Of a stretch of 64,000 nucleotides of DNA, positions 11,173-21,900 are shown piece by piece. Both the position numbers and the translations under genes were made by a program. A model generated the notes under the pieces. It was not told where the DNA came from. It ran no database searches and was given only the letters and a program-made list of their open reading frames with translations. How positions within the stretch are numbered: the first letter of the stretch is position 1; every line of letters begins with the position of its first letter. Source of the stretch: Austropuccinia psidii (lineage: Eukaryota; Basidiomycota; Pucciniomycetes; Pucciniales; Sphaerophragmiaceae); NCBI GenBank assembly GCA_023105745.1, contig JALGQZ010000002.1, positions 77,851,285 to 77,915,284 on the forward strand. The letters are read 5' to 3'.

Positions 11173-12608
11173 ATGACAAGAAAACATTAAAACAGCCTCA
11201 ACAGTCACCAGCATTATTCCTGCCAGTACTGTTAATTCAGACCATGATAGTACTGTTATTGTGACTCAAAATAACCAACCTGAACCAATATCTTCTGAAT
11301 TGATTAACTTGTATATATGTAATACCCTTCAGAAAGCCAAGAATTTGGCCAATAGTAAGTTTTTTGACGTAAAAATACTATTTTAAGCCTTTTTAATCAT
11401 AAAATATGCCTTGAACCAGATCAGGAGCCAGCTATAACCCCTCAAGCAGCTCCCAGAAAGGTAATAGACGTGATTATTGCAGAAGCCAACCAGGTACAGA
11501 AGGAAAAGGGTCAGTTGATTACTTCCAAACACATAAAATAGGTCATTCTGATGCTGATAATACCATTTTACCTTCACAAAGCTCTGACACCGCCACAAGA
11601 AGCCTCAGTGGACATATACAAAGCCAGCCACAAACATGGAGTACCAGATCCTTGCAGATCTGTGGAAAAACTGCATGAATTCTTACCTGACTGTGAGGAA
11701 ATTCCTGGGCCATCCCAATACTTGCAAATTGCTCAATGGATGGCATCCATTGATGGAGAAGAAAAACATGATTATCTTTACACTAGAATGGAGGAAAAAC
11801 AACCCTCCACCACCCAAGCAAGTGCCAAAAACAGCCCCAGTAGCCAGCAGCAGCAATTCCAACGTGAAAAAGCAGCCACAAGCTCCAAACAAGGGCAAAG
11901 GAAAGGCCCCAGCCACCAAACCTTACAGCCAGGTCTACAGGATGCCATGTAAAATGTTTTTCAGATGGCCAGAACAATGATGGAATTAAAAAAGAAAGAA
12001 GAGGCCAGATCAAAACATCAGAAATGATTTCTGATATTTTTGATTCTATTGCAGAGTTGTATGGAGCTATAAATGATGTAAAAAGTCATCTTTCTGATAA
12101 AAATGCAGCAATTTGTGACAATCTTAAAGCACATTACTTGAGTCTGAGCCAAATCAATTGAACACTTAAATGTTTTGAAAAAGCTTCAAGAACAATTAAA
12201 ACTTCCAATAATGATAATTCTTTTGGAAATAAGATAAATGAACAATCTGCCATTATGAAGGAATTGACAGACAAATATTCTAAATTCAATATTGATGACA
12301 TGATTGAAACAAGAATAAAACAAGCCATAAATAATATCAAATAGGATAATAAGCAAGCTCTTGATGATATTTCAAAATCATTTACTGAAGTAAAGACACA
12401 TATAATTGCCTTGAAAAAGTGTTTTGACACCTCAAAAGAGGAAATATCAAAGTTAACAATAAAGTTCAATGAAGTTATATCTGATAATACTAAACAAACA
12501 GAATTATGGAATGAGCTGAAATATAAGGAGGATGATCATAAAAATAATGTAATAACCTCTATACAAAGCTTAGAACATGAATTAAGAAATTCAAAAAGGT
12601 GTAACAAT
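11173..12608 (+). pseudogene. gag: Element B gag, N-terminal part, decayed
   Basis: Coding-like sequence runs in changing frames: a Ser/Thr-rich start after ATG 11173 (frame lost at once), an acidic/Pro region, a Gln/Ser/Lys-rich stretch (11551-11952), then a helical, probably coiled-coil segment (about 12025-12608). The last segment is interrupted by TGA near 12160 and TAG near 12342. A candidate 65-bp intron (11355-11419, GTAAGT...CAG) would join two open frames in phase and skip a TAA. The last codons (...RCNN) run into the solo-LTR insertion and resume in frame at 14430 (SKMNDIEQ). The protein would be the structural Gag. Confidence 0.7.
12604..12608. repeat. Target-site duplication of the solo LTR, left copy (ACAAT)
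   Basis: ACAAT precedes TGTAAGGTGT and recurs at 14425-14429 after GGCTCACA. It is an exact 5-bp duplication. Confidence 0.9.
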
Positions 12609-14424
12609 TGTAAGGTGTGGATATGAAACTTTGATTAAAAATCAAGTACTTTTCCTGTCCTCAAAATTTGTATAAGGTAAAAATAAATTAAAAATAGTAA
12701 GAAATATTATTTTTATAAGAAAACACACCAATTTTCTTGTTTATAGCTTTATTAGTATAAAACAATAATATTAGAAAGATTTATTGTTTTACCAACAATA
12801 AAAATTTATCCAAAAAATACTCTACAAGAGATATTTAAGGCTACAAAAGAAATTTCTTGAAGAGCAATTTCAATTGGAATTAATTGAGAAAAGAACTGCA
12901 AGCAATTAACTAAAGAACAAAGTCTTTGAAAAGAATATTAAAGAGAAAACACGCCCAAAAGTGACCAGAGTGAATTTGGAAACAAAGTGACAAAGTTTAC
13001 AGTGATGAAAGATGCTTTAATTCACTTTTGGGGTGGTTCAGGGGTAAAAATGATTATAAGAGTTACAAACAATGATTATAATGATTTTTTCACGTAGTTA
13101 AAAGGTTTAAAATGATTTAAGAAAGGTGTTTGGAATATTTTATTGATTGGTTTAACAATTTTTAAACTAAATATGAAAGGAAAAGATTCTAACATGAAGA
13201 GAAAAGTGGGGCAAAGAAGACATTCTTTTATAGCCATCAATTTTCTTACTCCAAGGGTAAAATTTACTCTTGTCAGTCGTGAAAAGCAGTCTGACAACAG
13301 AAATGCCAATTATGGCATCAATGAACCCTGGTTTAGACCAAAAAGGGGCTGGTTTAAGCCATTTTAGACCCTTAAATCAGCCATTACTATAGCAATACCT
13401 GGTCTAGAGCCTTCAAAACACGTCAGAATGTGTGTAAGAGACGTAGAAACCAGTCAAAACTGTTTTTACTATGATTGTTTTATCTTAAGGGTAGTTTTAC
13501 CCTCTTGGCAACAGCTAAAACTACCCCAGTTGGTATCAAAACCTCATCATCAATTGAGTCCACAGACCCTGTAACTCAGTTCCAGGCCAAAAGTGATGAG
13601 CTTTTGCGTGAATTTCAACACCACACGCCTGTCAGCAAGGATTTTGGGGGTCTAGCTCCCCCTTAGAGCTGGAGTTCCTTTTCCCCCCAAATTTAATCTT
13701 TCCAATTTATTTTTCCTTTAATTCCTCAACATGTATTATACTTATAATTTACATATGTAGCTCAATTGAGTTGTACAGTTCAATACATTAATAATTGATA
13801 CCTCATATGTAAATCAAATTTCACTTATGTAATACACATGCACATTTTGACATTTCAATTGAATTCAATTGAAAATAATTTAATTCCTCATAACTTCTAA
13901 AATATACACAACACCTCAATTTTAACACAAATTTTGGTGATTAACACTACATGTGATTTGAATTAAGTTAAAGTTTTGAGGATTTTCAATTTTCATACAG
14001 ACAATACTAAAAACTCAATTTAAGCTTATTTAGAGTTGAGTTACAAAACTTTCACCCAGAGGTGACCCCACCTGATTTTTTATGAGGAATCCAATGGTGA
14101 AATAATTTTTATATGTTTATTTCTTGGATAAAAATTTATAATAATTTCTATTCAACTTTATTTCAAATTTATTTATTTATTTACAATTTTGTTAAAAATT
14201 CATTTTTACTTAATTTTGTCAAGTATAAATGTAATTTTACAATTTCAAAATTTAATGTAATTTTATTTTTAAATTTTAATTAAATTTTTCATTGTGAATA
14301 TAATTTTATCTTTATATTTTGTTTTTAATTTTAATAATATAAATAAATTTATTTTATTTATATTTATATGTTACTTTTGTATTTGTGGTCTTTTGGGTAT
14401 ATGAAATTACCTCTAAGGCTCACA
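12609..14424 (-). repeat. Inverted solo LTR of the B family inserted in B gag
   Basis: Read on the minus strand it starts TGTGAGCC and ends CACACCTTACA, like both LTRs of B, and aligns with them along its length. It is bounded by the exact duplication ACAAT and has no internal sequence. It therefore arose by insertion of a second B-family element followed by LTR-LTR recombination. At 1816 bp plus 5 bp duplication (divisible by three) it keeps the gag frame in register. It retains the TATA box (13225-13233), pointing left. Confidence 0.93.
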
Positions 14425-14429
14425 ACAAT
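14425..14429. repeat. Target-site duplication of the solo LTR, right copy (ACAAT)
   Basis: It is identical to 12604-12608 and gag resumes directly after it. Confidence 0.9.
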
Positions 14430-15224
14430 AGTAAAATGAATGATATTGAACAACTACTAAGCACCTTACCAAGAATGTCTACACCTCTGAATCAAAATGA
14501 GGGTACAGGGATTCCCAATCCCCAAGTATTGGATATTGAAAATTCTCAATTAAAAAATGAATTTTCTACTTCTTTTCATAACTTGAAACCAACAATGGGC
14601 CAAGCACTCTTGAAAGAAGTTCCCAAACTTAAGGAATGGCCTCACTTCAGCTGTGAAGGAGAGTATGCCCATATGGAATTCATCAGAGGTATTTACATGA
14701 TCAAAGAAGACTTTGAATTACCAGACAGATTGGTAACAGCCAGTTTTAACACCTTATTTACTAAAACAGCTCACAGATGGTATATCAAATTTAGACAAGC
14801 ACATGGACACCAAAGTTGGACTTGGTGGAAAACCCAAATTATCAACAAATGGGCCAATGATGTTTGGAGGCTTAAAGTGGAAACAGCCTTTGAATCTACC
14901 AAATTTAATTTTGATAAAGACAAAGCTTTACCATGTTTTTGCCAACAAAAAGACAGATTAACAGCATTATATCCTGACATGTCAGAATTTATGATCCATA
15001 GGAAAATTCTGAGACAATGTGGAGGTGACTTAGAGCATGCTGTCAAAAGCAGGACTACTGAACAATCCTCAGCAGAGGATATTGTCAATATATTAGAAGA
15101 AGTAACCACCGGAACCAAAATTGGTTCTAGTAGGGTGAATCTCAAAACAAGGTTTAGCACACCTTGGAAAGATTCTGTGGACAAAAACCCCAAAGAAAAT
15201 CTAATAATAAGTATAAATCTGTAG
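14430..15224 (+). pseudogene. gag: Element B gag, central and C-terminal part
   Basis: This frame continues the N-terminal gag across the solo LTR. It begins SKMNDIEQLLSTLPRM and contains a retrotransposon-Gag-type core (WPHFSCEGEY...F.RGI.MI, FTKTAHRWY, WTWWKTQI, then DKDKALPCF). It runs openly to about 15200, where one base appears lost, and the frame ends at a TAG (15222-15224). The shifted frame continues into the zinc knuckle and protease. The protein would package the RNA. Apart from this frameshift, the stretch is well preserved. Confidence 0.8.
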
Positions 15225-18200
15225 ATACAGTCAGAAAGTGCCATATTCTCCAAAGCACCACCCATTTAGCCTATACCTGTCCAAAAAGGGGGAAAATCAA
15301 TGAAATTGATATTGAAAAGGAACCTGATGTTGAAAAAGATGACATAATTGAAGACAATTCAGATGATAAGTCATCAATATTTTCTGAATCTTCAAAAGAT
15401 ATAGAGAACATCAATTCCACTTTTGACATCATGGAATCTTATTCCCACTTGCCACAATTGAGCAATGGTCAACTTGATTTATCAAAAGTTCAAGATGCAC
15501 AACTCATGAAAACCAAACCAAGCAGAGGGAAAGGTTATACAGCTGGTAACTCCTGTATAACAGAAGTAGTGATTGACAAAAAGCCCACAAAACTTTTGCT
15601 TGACCCAGGAGCCTTCTGCTCTTGTGTTGGAAAATCTTTTCTTAAGACTTGTGTACCAAATTTTGAAGACCAATTGTTACCAATTGATGGTATAAAATTC
15701 AATAGTGCAAGTAATCCAATGAAAACATTGGGAGTTTTTGAGACCAATTTCATATTCCCACACATTAATGGGAATTTAAGAATCACAGTTAAATTTGTTG
15801 TTATGGAAAACTGCTCTAGTACCCATTTTATATTGGGAAATGACTATTTAATCATGTATGGGATAGATTTACATAACAACAAAGACAGATACTTTACTAT
15901 TGGAGATAATAAGCGCCAAAAATTTGCCTTTATACGATTTAAAAGACAAATTACAGTGAACAAAGTATCACCAGTCAGCTTAGAGTTAGAGAAATTCAAG
16001 TCTGAGCAGTTGAATGAAGCTGAAATAAGCCTTCATCTGACTGATGAACAAGAAAATGAACTTTCTTCCCTTTTGTATGACCACAGAGGAGCATTTGCTT
16101 CAGACAAAGAGCCTGTAGGAGCAATTATTGGTCATGAAGTTGATATCATTCTTAATATTGAAAGACCTTATCCACCACTTTTGAGAAGACCTGCATACCC
16201 AGCAAGTCCCAAGTCAAGAGAGGCTCTAGAAATTCATATCAAAGAACTTCTGGACCTTGGTGTAATAAGAAAAGTAGGCCACAATGAAGAAGTAGAAATA
16301 ACTACACCAGTCATAGTGGCATGGCATAATGGAAGATCTAGAATGGTTGGGGACTTTAGAGCTCTGAACACTTACACTGTTCCAGACAGATACCCAATAC
16401 CAAAAATCCAAATTGCCCTTACTCAAATATCTCAAGCAGTGTATATAACCACTATGGATGCCCTTAAAGGATTCCATCAAAATGTGGTGACACCAAGAGC
16501 AAGAAAATACTTGAGAATGATTGTTCATTATGGAGTGTATGAATACTTAAGGATGCCCTTTGGTATCAAAAATTCACCTTCACACTTCCAAAGAATGATG
16601 AATGAAATCTTCCCTGAAGAACTTTCAGAGGGATGGTTAATCATTTACATTGATGACATTATTGTCTGTTCCAAGACTTGGGAAGAGAACATGTACATAT
16701 TTTCCAGAGTTTTGACAAAAATTCAATCAGTAAACATGTAAATCTCCTTGAAGAAATGCCATTTTGGATTTAAAGAACTTAAAGCACTAGGACATGTTGT
16801 ATCTGTTTTGTCCCTTGAAATTGACAAAAACAAAGTTGCAGCAGTATTTCTAAAACCCATGCCTCAGAACAAAAAGGAAATTCAGTCATTTTTAGGTTTT
16901 GCAGGATATTACAGGAAGCACATTAAATATTTTGCATCAATAGCAAGACCACTTTATAAATTGTGTGACAAAGACACAGTATTTGAAATGACTGTTGACA
17001 GAGTCAAAGCTTTTGAGTCTCTAAGAGAAGCCTTGACCACTGCTCCACTCTTACTGATGCCAGACTTTAAATTGCCTTTCAAATTGTATATTGATGCATC
17101 AGGGGATGGACTGGGTGCTGCACTTCACCAAGTTCAGATCATAAATGAAAAACCTGTAGAAGGACCCATATGTTTCATATCCAGGCAAATCAAACCAACT
17201 GAAGCCAGATATGGAGCAAGTCAAATAGAATGTCTATGCCTTGTCTGGGCCTTGAAAGAATTTAACTACTTCTTAGAGGGATGTGTTTTCGAGGTGATAA
17301 CAGATTGTACAGCTGTCAAATCACTTTTAAACATGAAAACACCCAACAGACATATTCTTGGATGGCAAATAGCCATACAAGAATACAGAGGTAATATGAC
17401 TATTGCTCATAAGGATGGGAATATTCATAAGAATGCAGATGGACTAAGCAGATGGCCATTACCAAATAATATTGATAATCCTTCTTATGTTCCAGAAGAG
17501 GCTTCACTACAGATCCCAATAGAAGGAATAAGTGCTACAGACTTGAACACCACCTTCTTTGAAGAAGTAAGACACAGTTACACTCAAGATAAGAATTGTA
17601 GCATCTTGTGCCAATTACTTAACAAAGACTGTAAAGACAACTCTCTCATACATGCCTTGGATGAAGTATGGAAGAAATCTTATGATGAAGGAAGATTTCA
17701 CCTACTGGATGGTATAATTTAACACAGAACCAAGCACACATGTGTCATGACAGTTGTGGACAGGTCATTAATCAATCTTGTACTGCAAGAATGCCATGAC
17801 AGCCCCTTCTCAGGACATCTGTCTGGAGACAGGACTAGAGAAAAAGTGAAAACCTGTATATGGTGGCAAATGTGGCAGAAAGATGTTGCAGAGTATTGCA
17901 AAACCTGTGACAGATGTCAAAAAGCCAATAAATCCACTGGCAAGAGACTTGGAAATATGATAAAAATCCAAGAGCCAAGCAGACCTTGGGAAATTGTCCA
18001 TATGGATTGGGTAACTGGGCTACCACCAGGAGGTGACAGAAGTTATAATGCTTGCCTAGTAATTGTGGACAGATTCAGTAAAACTCCAATCTTTTTACCA
18101 TGTCACAAGGATGATACAGCCATGGATACAGCTCTTCTGATATGGAATAGAGTAGTGTCATGGACTGGGATATTTACAAATATCATTAGTGATAGGGATC

Positions 18201-18303
18201 CCAAATTCACTTCAGCCCTATGGACAAATCTTCACCAATTATTTGGCACTAAACTGTCTTTCTCTACAGCCTACCACCCACAAACTGATGGTCTGGCTGA
18301 AAG
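15164..18303 (+). pseudogene. pol: Element B pol, 5' piece: zinc knuckle, protease, RT, RNase H, start of integrase
   Basis: One frame covers a CCHC knuckle with its second Cys lost (KCHILQSTTH...TC), a retropepsin-like protease with LLLDPGAFCS and later FILGNDY, RT (TTMDALKGFH, LRMPFG, YIDDIIVCS), RNase H with its four acidic residues ([26 protein letters not shown]), then the HHCC (CDRCQK) and integrase core ([20 protein letters not shown]). Stops occur at 16739-16741 (TAA) and 17720-17722 (TAA). The protease has Pro where Ser or Thr is normal after the catalytic Asp. Element C interrupts the frame one codon after the catalytic Glu; the rest is at 28522. Confidence 0.9.
18299..18303. repeat. 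Target-site duplication of element C, left copy (GAAAG)
   Basis: GAAAG precedes TGTCACAG and recurs at 28517-28521. The integrase frame of B resumes after it. Confidence 0.93.
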
Positions 18304-19047
18304 TGTCACAGGGGCTCTTCTAAAATGAAGAGGGCCTGGCACTCAGTGAACAGACTTACTTATGGAGGGCTCAAAAGGAAATACTCAAATGATGAGAGTA
18401 ATGGAGTAAGAGGATAAATTCCTAGTCATAAAATAATAAGTATAAAAGATAAGAGAGACAAAGCAAAAGCAATAATAAAGAGCCAACCACAAATAATCCT
18501 GAGTCACTGTTTCAACCTGTTCAGAAAAGAGAAAAGGGATTAATAAGGATATGGCCACCAGGACTCTACTGAACAGGTGAGGGAAGGCTAAGACTAACTT
18601 AGTAAGTAATAAAATAATATTCCAAAAGTGAGAATAAAATAATATTAAATAATAAATCAACTATTTTAATTAACTGGGGGAAAAACCCCCAGGTGGGTGA
18701 AGAGGGGCTGGTATATGTGAGAAATACCAGCCTTGGAATTTGAGTGTTGAGATACTTGTCTGTATGCTGGAAGAAGTTGGATGTGGGATTGAATCCTGTA
18801 TTGGTGAATCCAATACAGTTATTTGCGCCTGTATTGATTACAGGCCTGTATTTGGTGAATCCTGTATTTGGGTCTTTCCTGTATGACTGTATTGAGGTTT
18901 GAAACTGTATTTGGATCTTGCCTGTATGAAAAACTGTATTTGGAGAATCTTGGATGAAACCCCCTTGCTGATTGGGTTTTGAGGGTATCAATGAAGTAAT
19001 GATTGTGGAATATTATTGGTAATGCCCCTGCCTCCTTGGCTGTGACA
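18304..19047 (-). repeat. LTR of element C (3' LTR in element orientation)
   Basis: 744 bp, adjoining the polypurine tract on its right. It contains TGAGTCA (18500-18506), a G5/C5 hairpin (18674-18692) and a cluster of CTGTATTTGG-like repeats (about 18797-18950). It lacks 18 bp of that cluster present in the partner LTR at about 28271-28288. Confidence 0.95.
18674..18692. repeat. Perfect 7-bp stem hairpin in LTR C
   Basis: CTGGGGG-AAAAA-CCCCCAG, repeated exactly at 28126-28144 in the other LTR. It stands out in this AT-rich context. A role in 3'-end formation or RNA structure is possible, but only the symmetry is seen. Confidence 0.6.
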
Positions 19048-19062
19048 TTATCCCCCTCTTGA
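19048..19062 (-). promoter_or_regulatory. Polypurine tract of element C
   Basis: On the minus strand CAAGAGGGGGATAA directly precedes the LTR start TGTCACAG. This fixes the orientation of C and marks 18304-19047 as its 3' LTR. Confidence 0.8.
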
Positions 19063-19505
19063 AAGTGGTGAGCTCTGAGCACCATAAGTACAGTGAGTCT
19101 TGATGAGCTTGCAAAAATCCATACAGTTCTTCTTCCCCAATTCCTTGAATTTATTCATTAAAATTTCTTCTTCAACCAATACTCAACAAAAATCCTCATT
19201 TGATCACCTGTAGGTATTTTCCCCTTGATCTTGATTCTGAATTCCCTCTTTCACTTCAAAATTCTTTCACTCTTCTTAAAATGTCTTCATTCTTGTCTTG
19301 AGTGTCTTCACCAAACTTTTCTTGAGTCCTCATGGCTTTTTGAAAAGTGGGTGATCTGGGTTTATGTCCCAAGAACACTGGATTTCATCATAATTTTCAT
19401 CTTGAGGGTGTTGGCATAAAGTGGCCAACACTTGAGGTTTTGGACCATTTCAGAAGTCCTGGCCAAAATCCTTGATTTTGTGATTAGAGGGGATTTTGGC
19501 CAATT

Positions 19506-19754
19506 TGCGCAAAAATGCGCAAAGTGCGCAAATGCGCATATATGCCAAAATGGCATATATTGGTGGAAAACTGAAAAAAAAATGATAAATGCTGAAAAAA
19601 TGGCCTTATAAGGTGTTTTGGCCATTTTGCGCATTTTTGCGCAAAATGCGCAAAGTGCGCAAATGCGCAATTATGATGAAATTGGCCAAAAAGGCCTTTT
19701 GAAGCCTTTTGACAAGAAAAAAGGGCCTTTTGCGCAAATTTGCGCAAATGCGCA
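19506..19754. repeat. Cluster of twelve TGCGCA palindromes
   Basis: TGCGCA occurs four times at 19506-19538, five times at about 19627-19669 and three times at 19731-19754, spaced 2-4 bases within each group. Such GC-rich hexamers are rare elsewhere in the window. The cluster lies between the 3' LTR and the antisense zinc-cluster gene, about 265-510 bp before that gene's ATG, so it could be its promoter or operator region. That link is inference from position. Confidence 0.75.
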
Positions 19755-20017
19755 AAATTGCCAATATGCATAATTAAGCATATTTTGATGAAAAATGATA
19801 AAATAGAGCAATTTTGAAGTTTTGAGGTCTGATGTGGCCATTTGCTCCAAAGTGCATAAAATCATGAAATTGGCCAATTGGGCCATTTGAAGCAGTTTTT
19901 CTTCTTGAATTTCTTTCTTCTTATCCCCTTCTTGATTGGTCAATTGCCATAAATGCCTTGCTGACTTGCAATTGTCCATAAATCTCTTGGTCTTGAATTT
20001 GAAATTTTGACTTGAAG

Positions 20018-21187
20018 ATGAGTTCAAGGCTGACTTCCCTCTGTGATTCCAATCACTCTGATTCCCCACCCTCTGTACTTTATGGTCCTGGTGTTTTTGA
20101 TAACTTGAGGGAGCTTTCTGAAGAGAGTATGGCCCCTACAGAGATTTGGGACATCAATAAAACCTATAATGGTTTTAAATCTGTCAGAGTTATTGAACCA
20201 CCCTGCACCAATTGTAAGAGGAAAGGGATTCCTTGTGTGGAATCTGCCACTGCTAGGTCCACCAGGTGTCAGTTTTGCAATCTTGGAAAAAGAAGTTGTT
20301 CCCAAGCCCACTATAGCTTTCCTGAAGATGCCAGAAGATTATGGAGCAGCATCAAGAAGGGTGGAAGATTTGGATTGGAAGCTCCTGTTGATGAACCTCC
20401 CACCTCTGATGCCACCTCTGGTCACTCCAATTGTGAGTTGATTGGCCATAAAATTGATGGGTTACTGACTTCTGTGTTTTCTTTTTATTCTTCTTCAGTG
20501 ACTGGATCTAGAATGAGGGGTGTCCAACAATGGAATAATACCAGTGGTTCCTGGGCAGCCATTGGAGGATCAATTCACCCCCAAGGAAATCCCATTGGAG
20601 TGGCCCCAGAGGTTCCCATTTTGGTCACCAGAAAAGATGGAAGACTTGGAAAATTGAAGAGAAATTTGGTGGTTCAAGATGAAAATGATACTGATGCTGA
20701 AGGAAGTGATGAGATTGATGGAGAAGAGCTTGAAATGACTACCCCAATCCAGAAAAGAAGAATCCAATCCACCTCACAATCCCCAGTCCAAGCCAGTACC
20801 ACCAATAATGAAGTGATCAGGTCCCCCCAACCACCTCAACCTCCAATTAGATCCCCAACCAGGCCCTCCACACTTGCCTCCACCTCTACCAATATCCAAC
20901 CACCAGTGGCCAGCACTTCTAGAGACCCAATGTCTCCAGAACCTGAATCAATCTTTGAAACCTGTCGCCGCTGGAATATTACTGGCAACTTCACTGATCA
21001 AAAAAGGGTGAACAAGAAGGTGGTCACCTCTCTATTTGCTGAAGTTGATGCTTTAACTGAGGTGTTTGTTGATAAGGCCATGAAGAGTGCTATTCAAGGG
21101 GAGCCCACTGCTGCTTTGGCCAGGGAGGCAGTTGCTTATGAAGATGCCATGGTTGTTAAGTTTAGAGAAGCCTTGAAGAAATTTTGA
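20018..21187 (+). CDS. Zn(II)2Cys6-like protein, antisense accessory gene of element C
   Basis: The frame is open from ATG 20018 to TGA 21185-21187 (389 codons). A likely 66-bp intron at 20433-20498 (GTGAGT...TTCTTCAG) keeps the frame; splicing would give about 367 residues and change the junction to SNLTGSR. Residues about 64-95 fit C-X2-C-X6-C-X10-C-X2-C-X6-C (CTNCKRKGIPC...CQFCNLGKRSC), the zinc binuclear cluster pattern of fungal DNA-binding factors. A Pro/Ser/Thr-rich, probably disordered middle follows, then a helical end (about 310-389). It runs opposite to gag-pol between the chromodomain and the 3' LTR. No function in retrotransposition is known to me; self-regulation or targeting is speculative. 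The frame has no lesion, although pol is broken. Confidence 0.75.
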   Translation: MSSRLTSLCDSNHSDSPPSVLYGPGVFDNLRELSEESMAPTEIWDINKTYNGFKSVRVIEPPCTNCKRKGIPCVESATARSTRCQFCNLGKRSCSQAHYSFPEDARRLWSSIKKGGRFGLEAPVDEPPTSDATSGHSNCELIGHKIDGLLTSVFSFYSSSVTGSRMRGVQQWNNTSGSWAAIGGSIHPQGNPIGVAPEVPILVTRKDGRLGKLKRNLVVQDENDTDAEGSDEIDGEELEMTTPIQKRRIQSTSQSPVQASTTNNEVIRSPQPPQPPIRSPTRPSTLASTSTNIQPPVASTSRDPMSPEPESIFETCRRWNITGNFTDQKRVNKKVVTSLFAEVDALTEVFVDKAMKSAIQGEPTAALAREAVAYEDAMVVKFREALKKF

Positions 21188-21250
21188 TGAGGATTATCTG
21201 TAGCTGGTCTTTACCATTACTAGTGTTTGCTCTTGATTATTAAATAAATT

Positions 21251-21900
21251 CACTCCCCAAACAAGATATGGGAGTTATGATTGCTGCTTTTGAAACAAGA
21301 AATGAAAAATAAATCATACAAGTAAAAGAAAATGAAATAGAAAATAAAAAATAAAAATGAAAAAGAATTGAGAGAAAAAGAGAGTAAAGAAAGAAATAAG
21401 AAATGCCTGAGGGTTGTCCTTCTTGTGGTGAGTTGCTTGATTTTTGGCCAAAAGATTCTGAAAGATGAAATCAAGCATTTGATGCTCACAGCATGGCCAA
21501 GGTAATGTTTTTACAAGAATTAGACCCCTCAGGGATGCATACCAGGAGATGGAACTTACTTTCATAACTTCCACTCCCCACCAAGCACCATAAATGAAAA
21601 TTGAAATATGCCATAAGATGAATTTGATAATGAATGTCTTGAAAGATGATTTATGGCATGATTAAAGAAAGAAGAGAAAATAAAAGAAAAGATTGGGCCA
21701 TATCTTGATGAAAAGGTCCAAATCTTGAGGGTATGATGTTGCAAGGCCTTCTGAACCTGTCCAAAGAATTGACAAGTGCTCACAAAGTGGCCAAGGTGAT
21801 GCTTACAACAAATTTGGGTAGAATACCCCCTTAAAGGTGCATGCCAGGAGAGGAACTTACTTTCATAAACTCCAATCCCCACCAAGCACCATAAATCAAA
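21251..21900. repeat. Imperfect tandem repeat of about 300-320 bp in element C
   Basis: The phrase CA(C/A)TCCCC plus a following ATAAAT/AGTTATGA-type stretch recurs at 21251, 21572 and 21873. The two units between share GGCCAAGGT, ATGC(A)TACCAGGAGA, GGAACTTACTTTCATAA and CACCAAGCACCATAAAT. The repeat lies between the zinc-cluster gene and the pol end and carries no ORF; the last bases overlap the pol 3' end. Confidence 0.7.

Noticed and set aside
14771..15265. 164-codon minus-strand ORF opposite B gag
   Set aside because: Exact shadow of the well-supported plus-strand gag; no independent features.
18385..18660. 91-codon ORF inside LTR C, repeated at 27837-28112
   Set aside because: Identical in both LTRs because the LTRs are copies. 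Hydrophobic low-complexity translation of regulatory DNA; no sign of a protein.
19484..19771. Ala/His/Phe/Cys repeat protein on the minus strand
   Set aside because: It is a translation of the TGCGCA array; similar repeats in several frames show that it is not coding.
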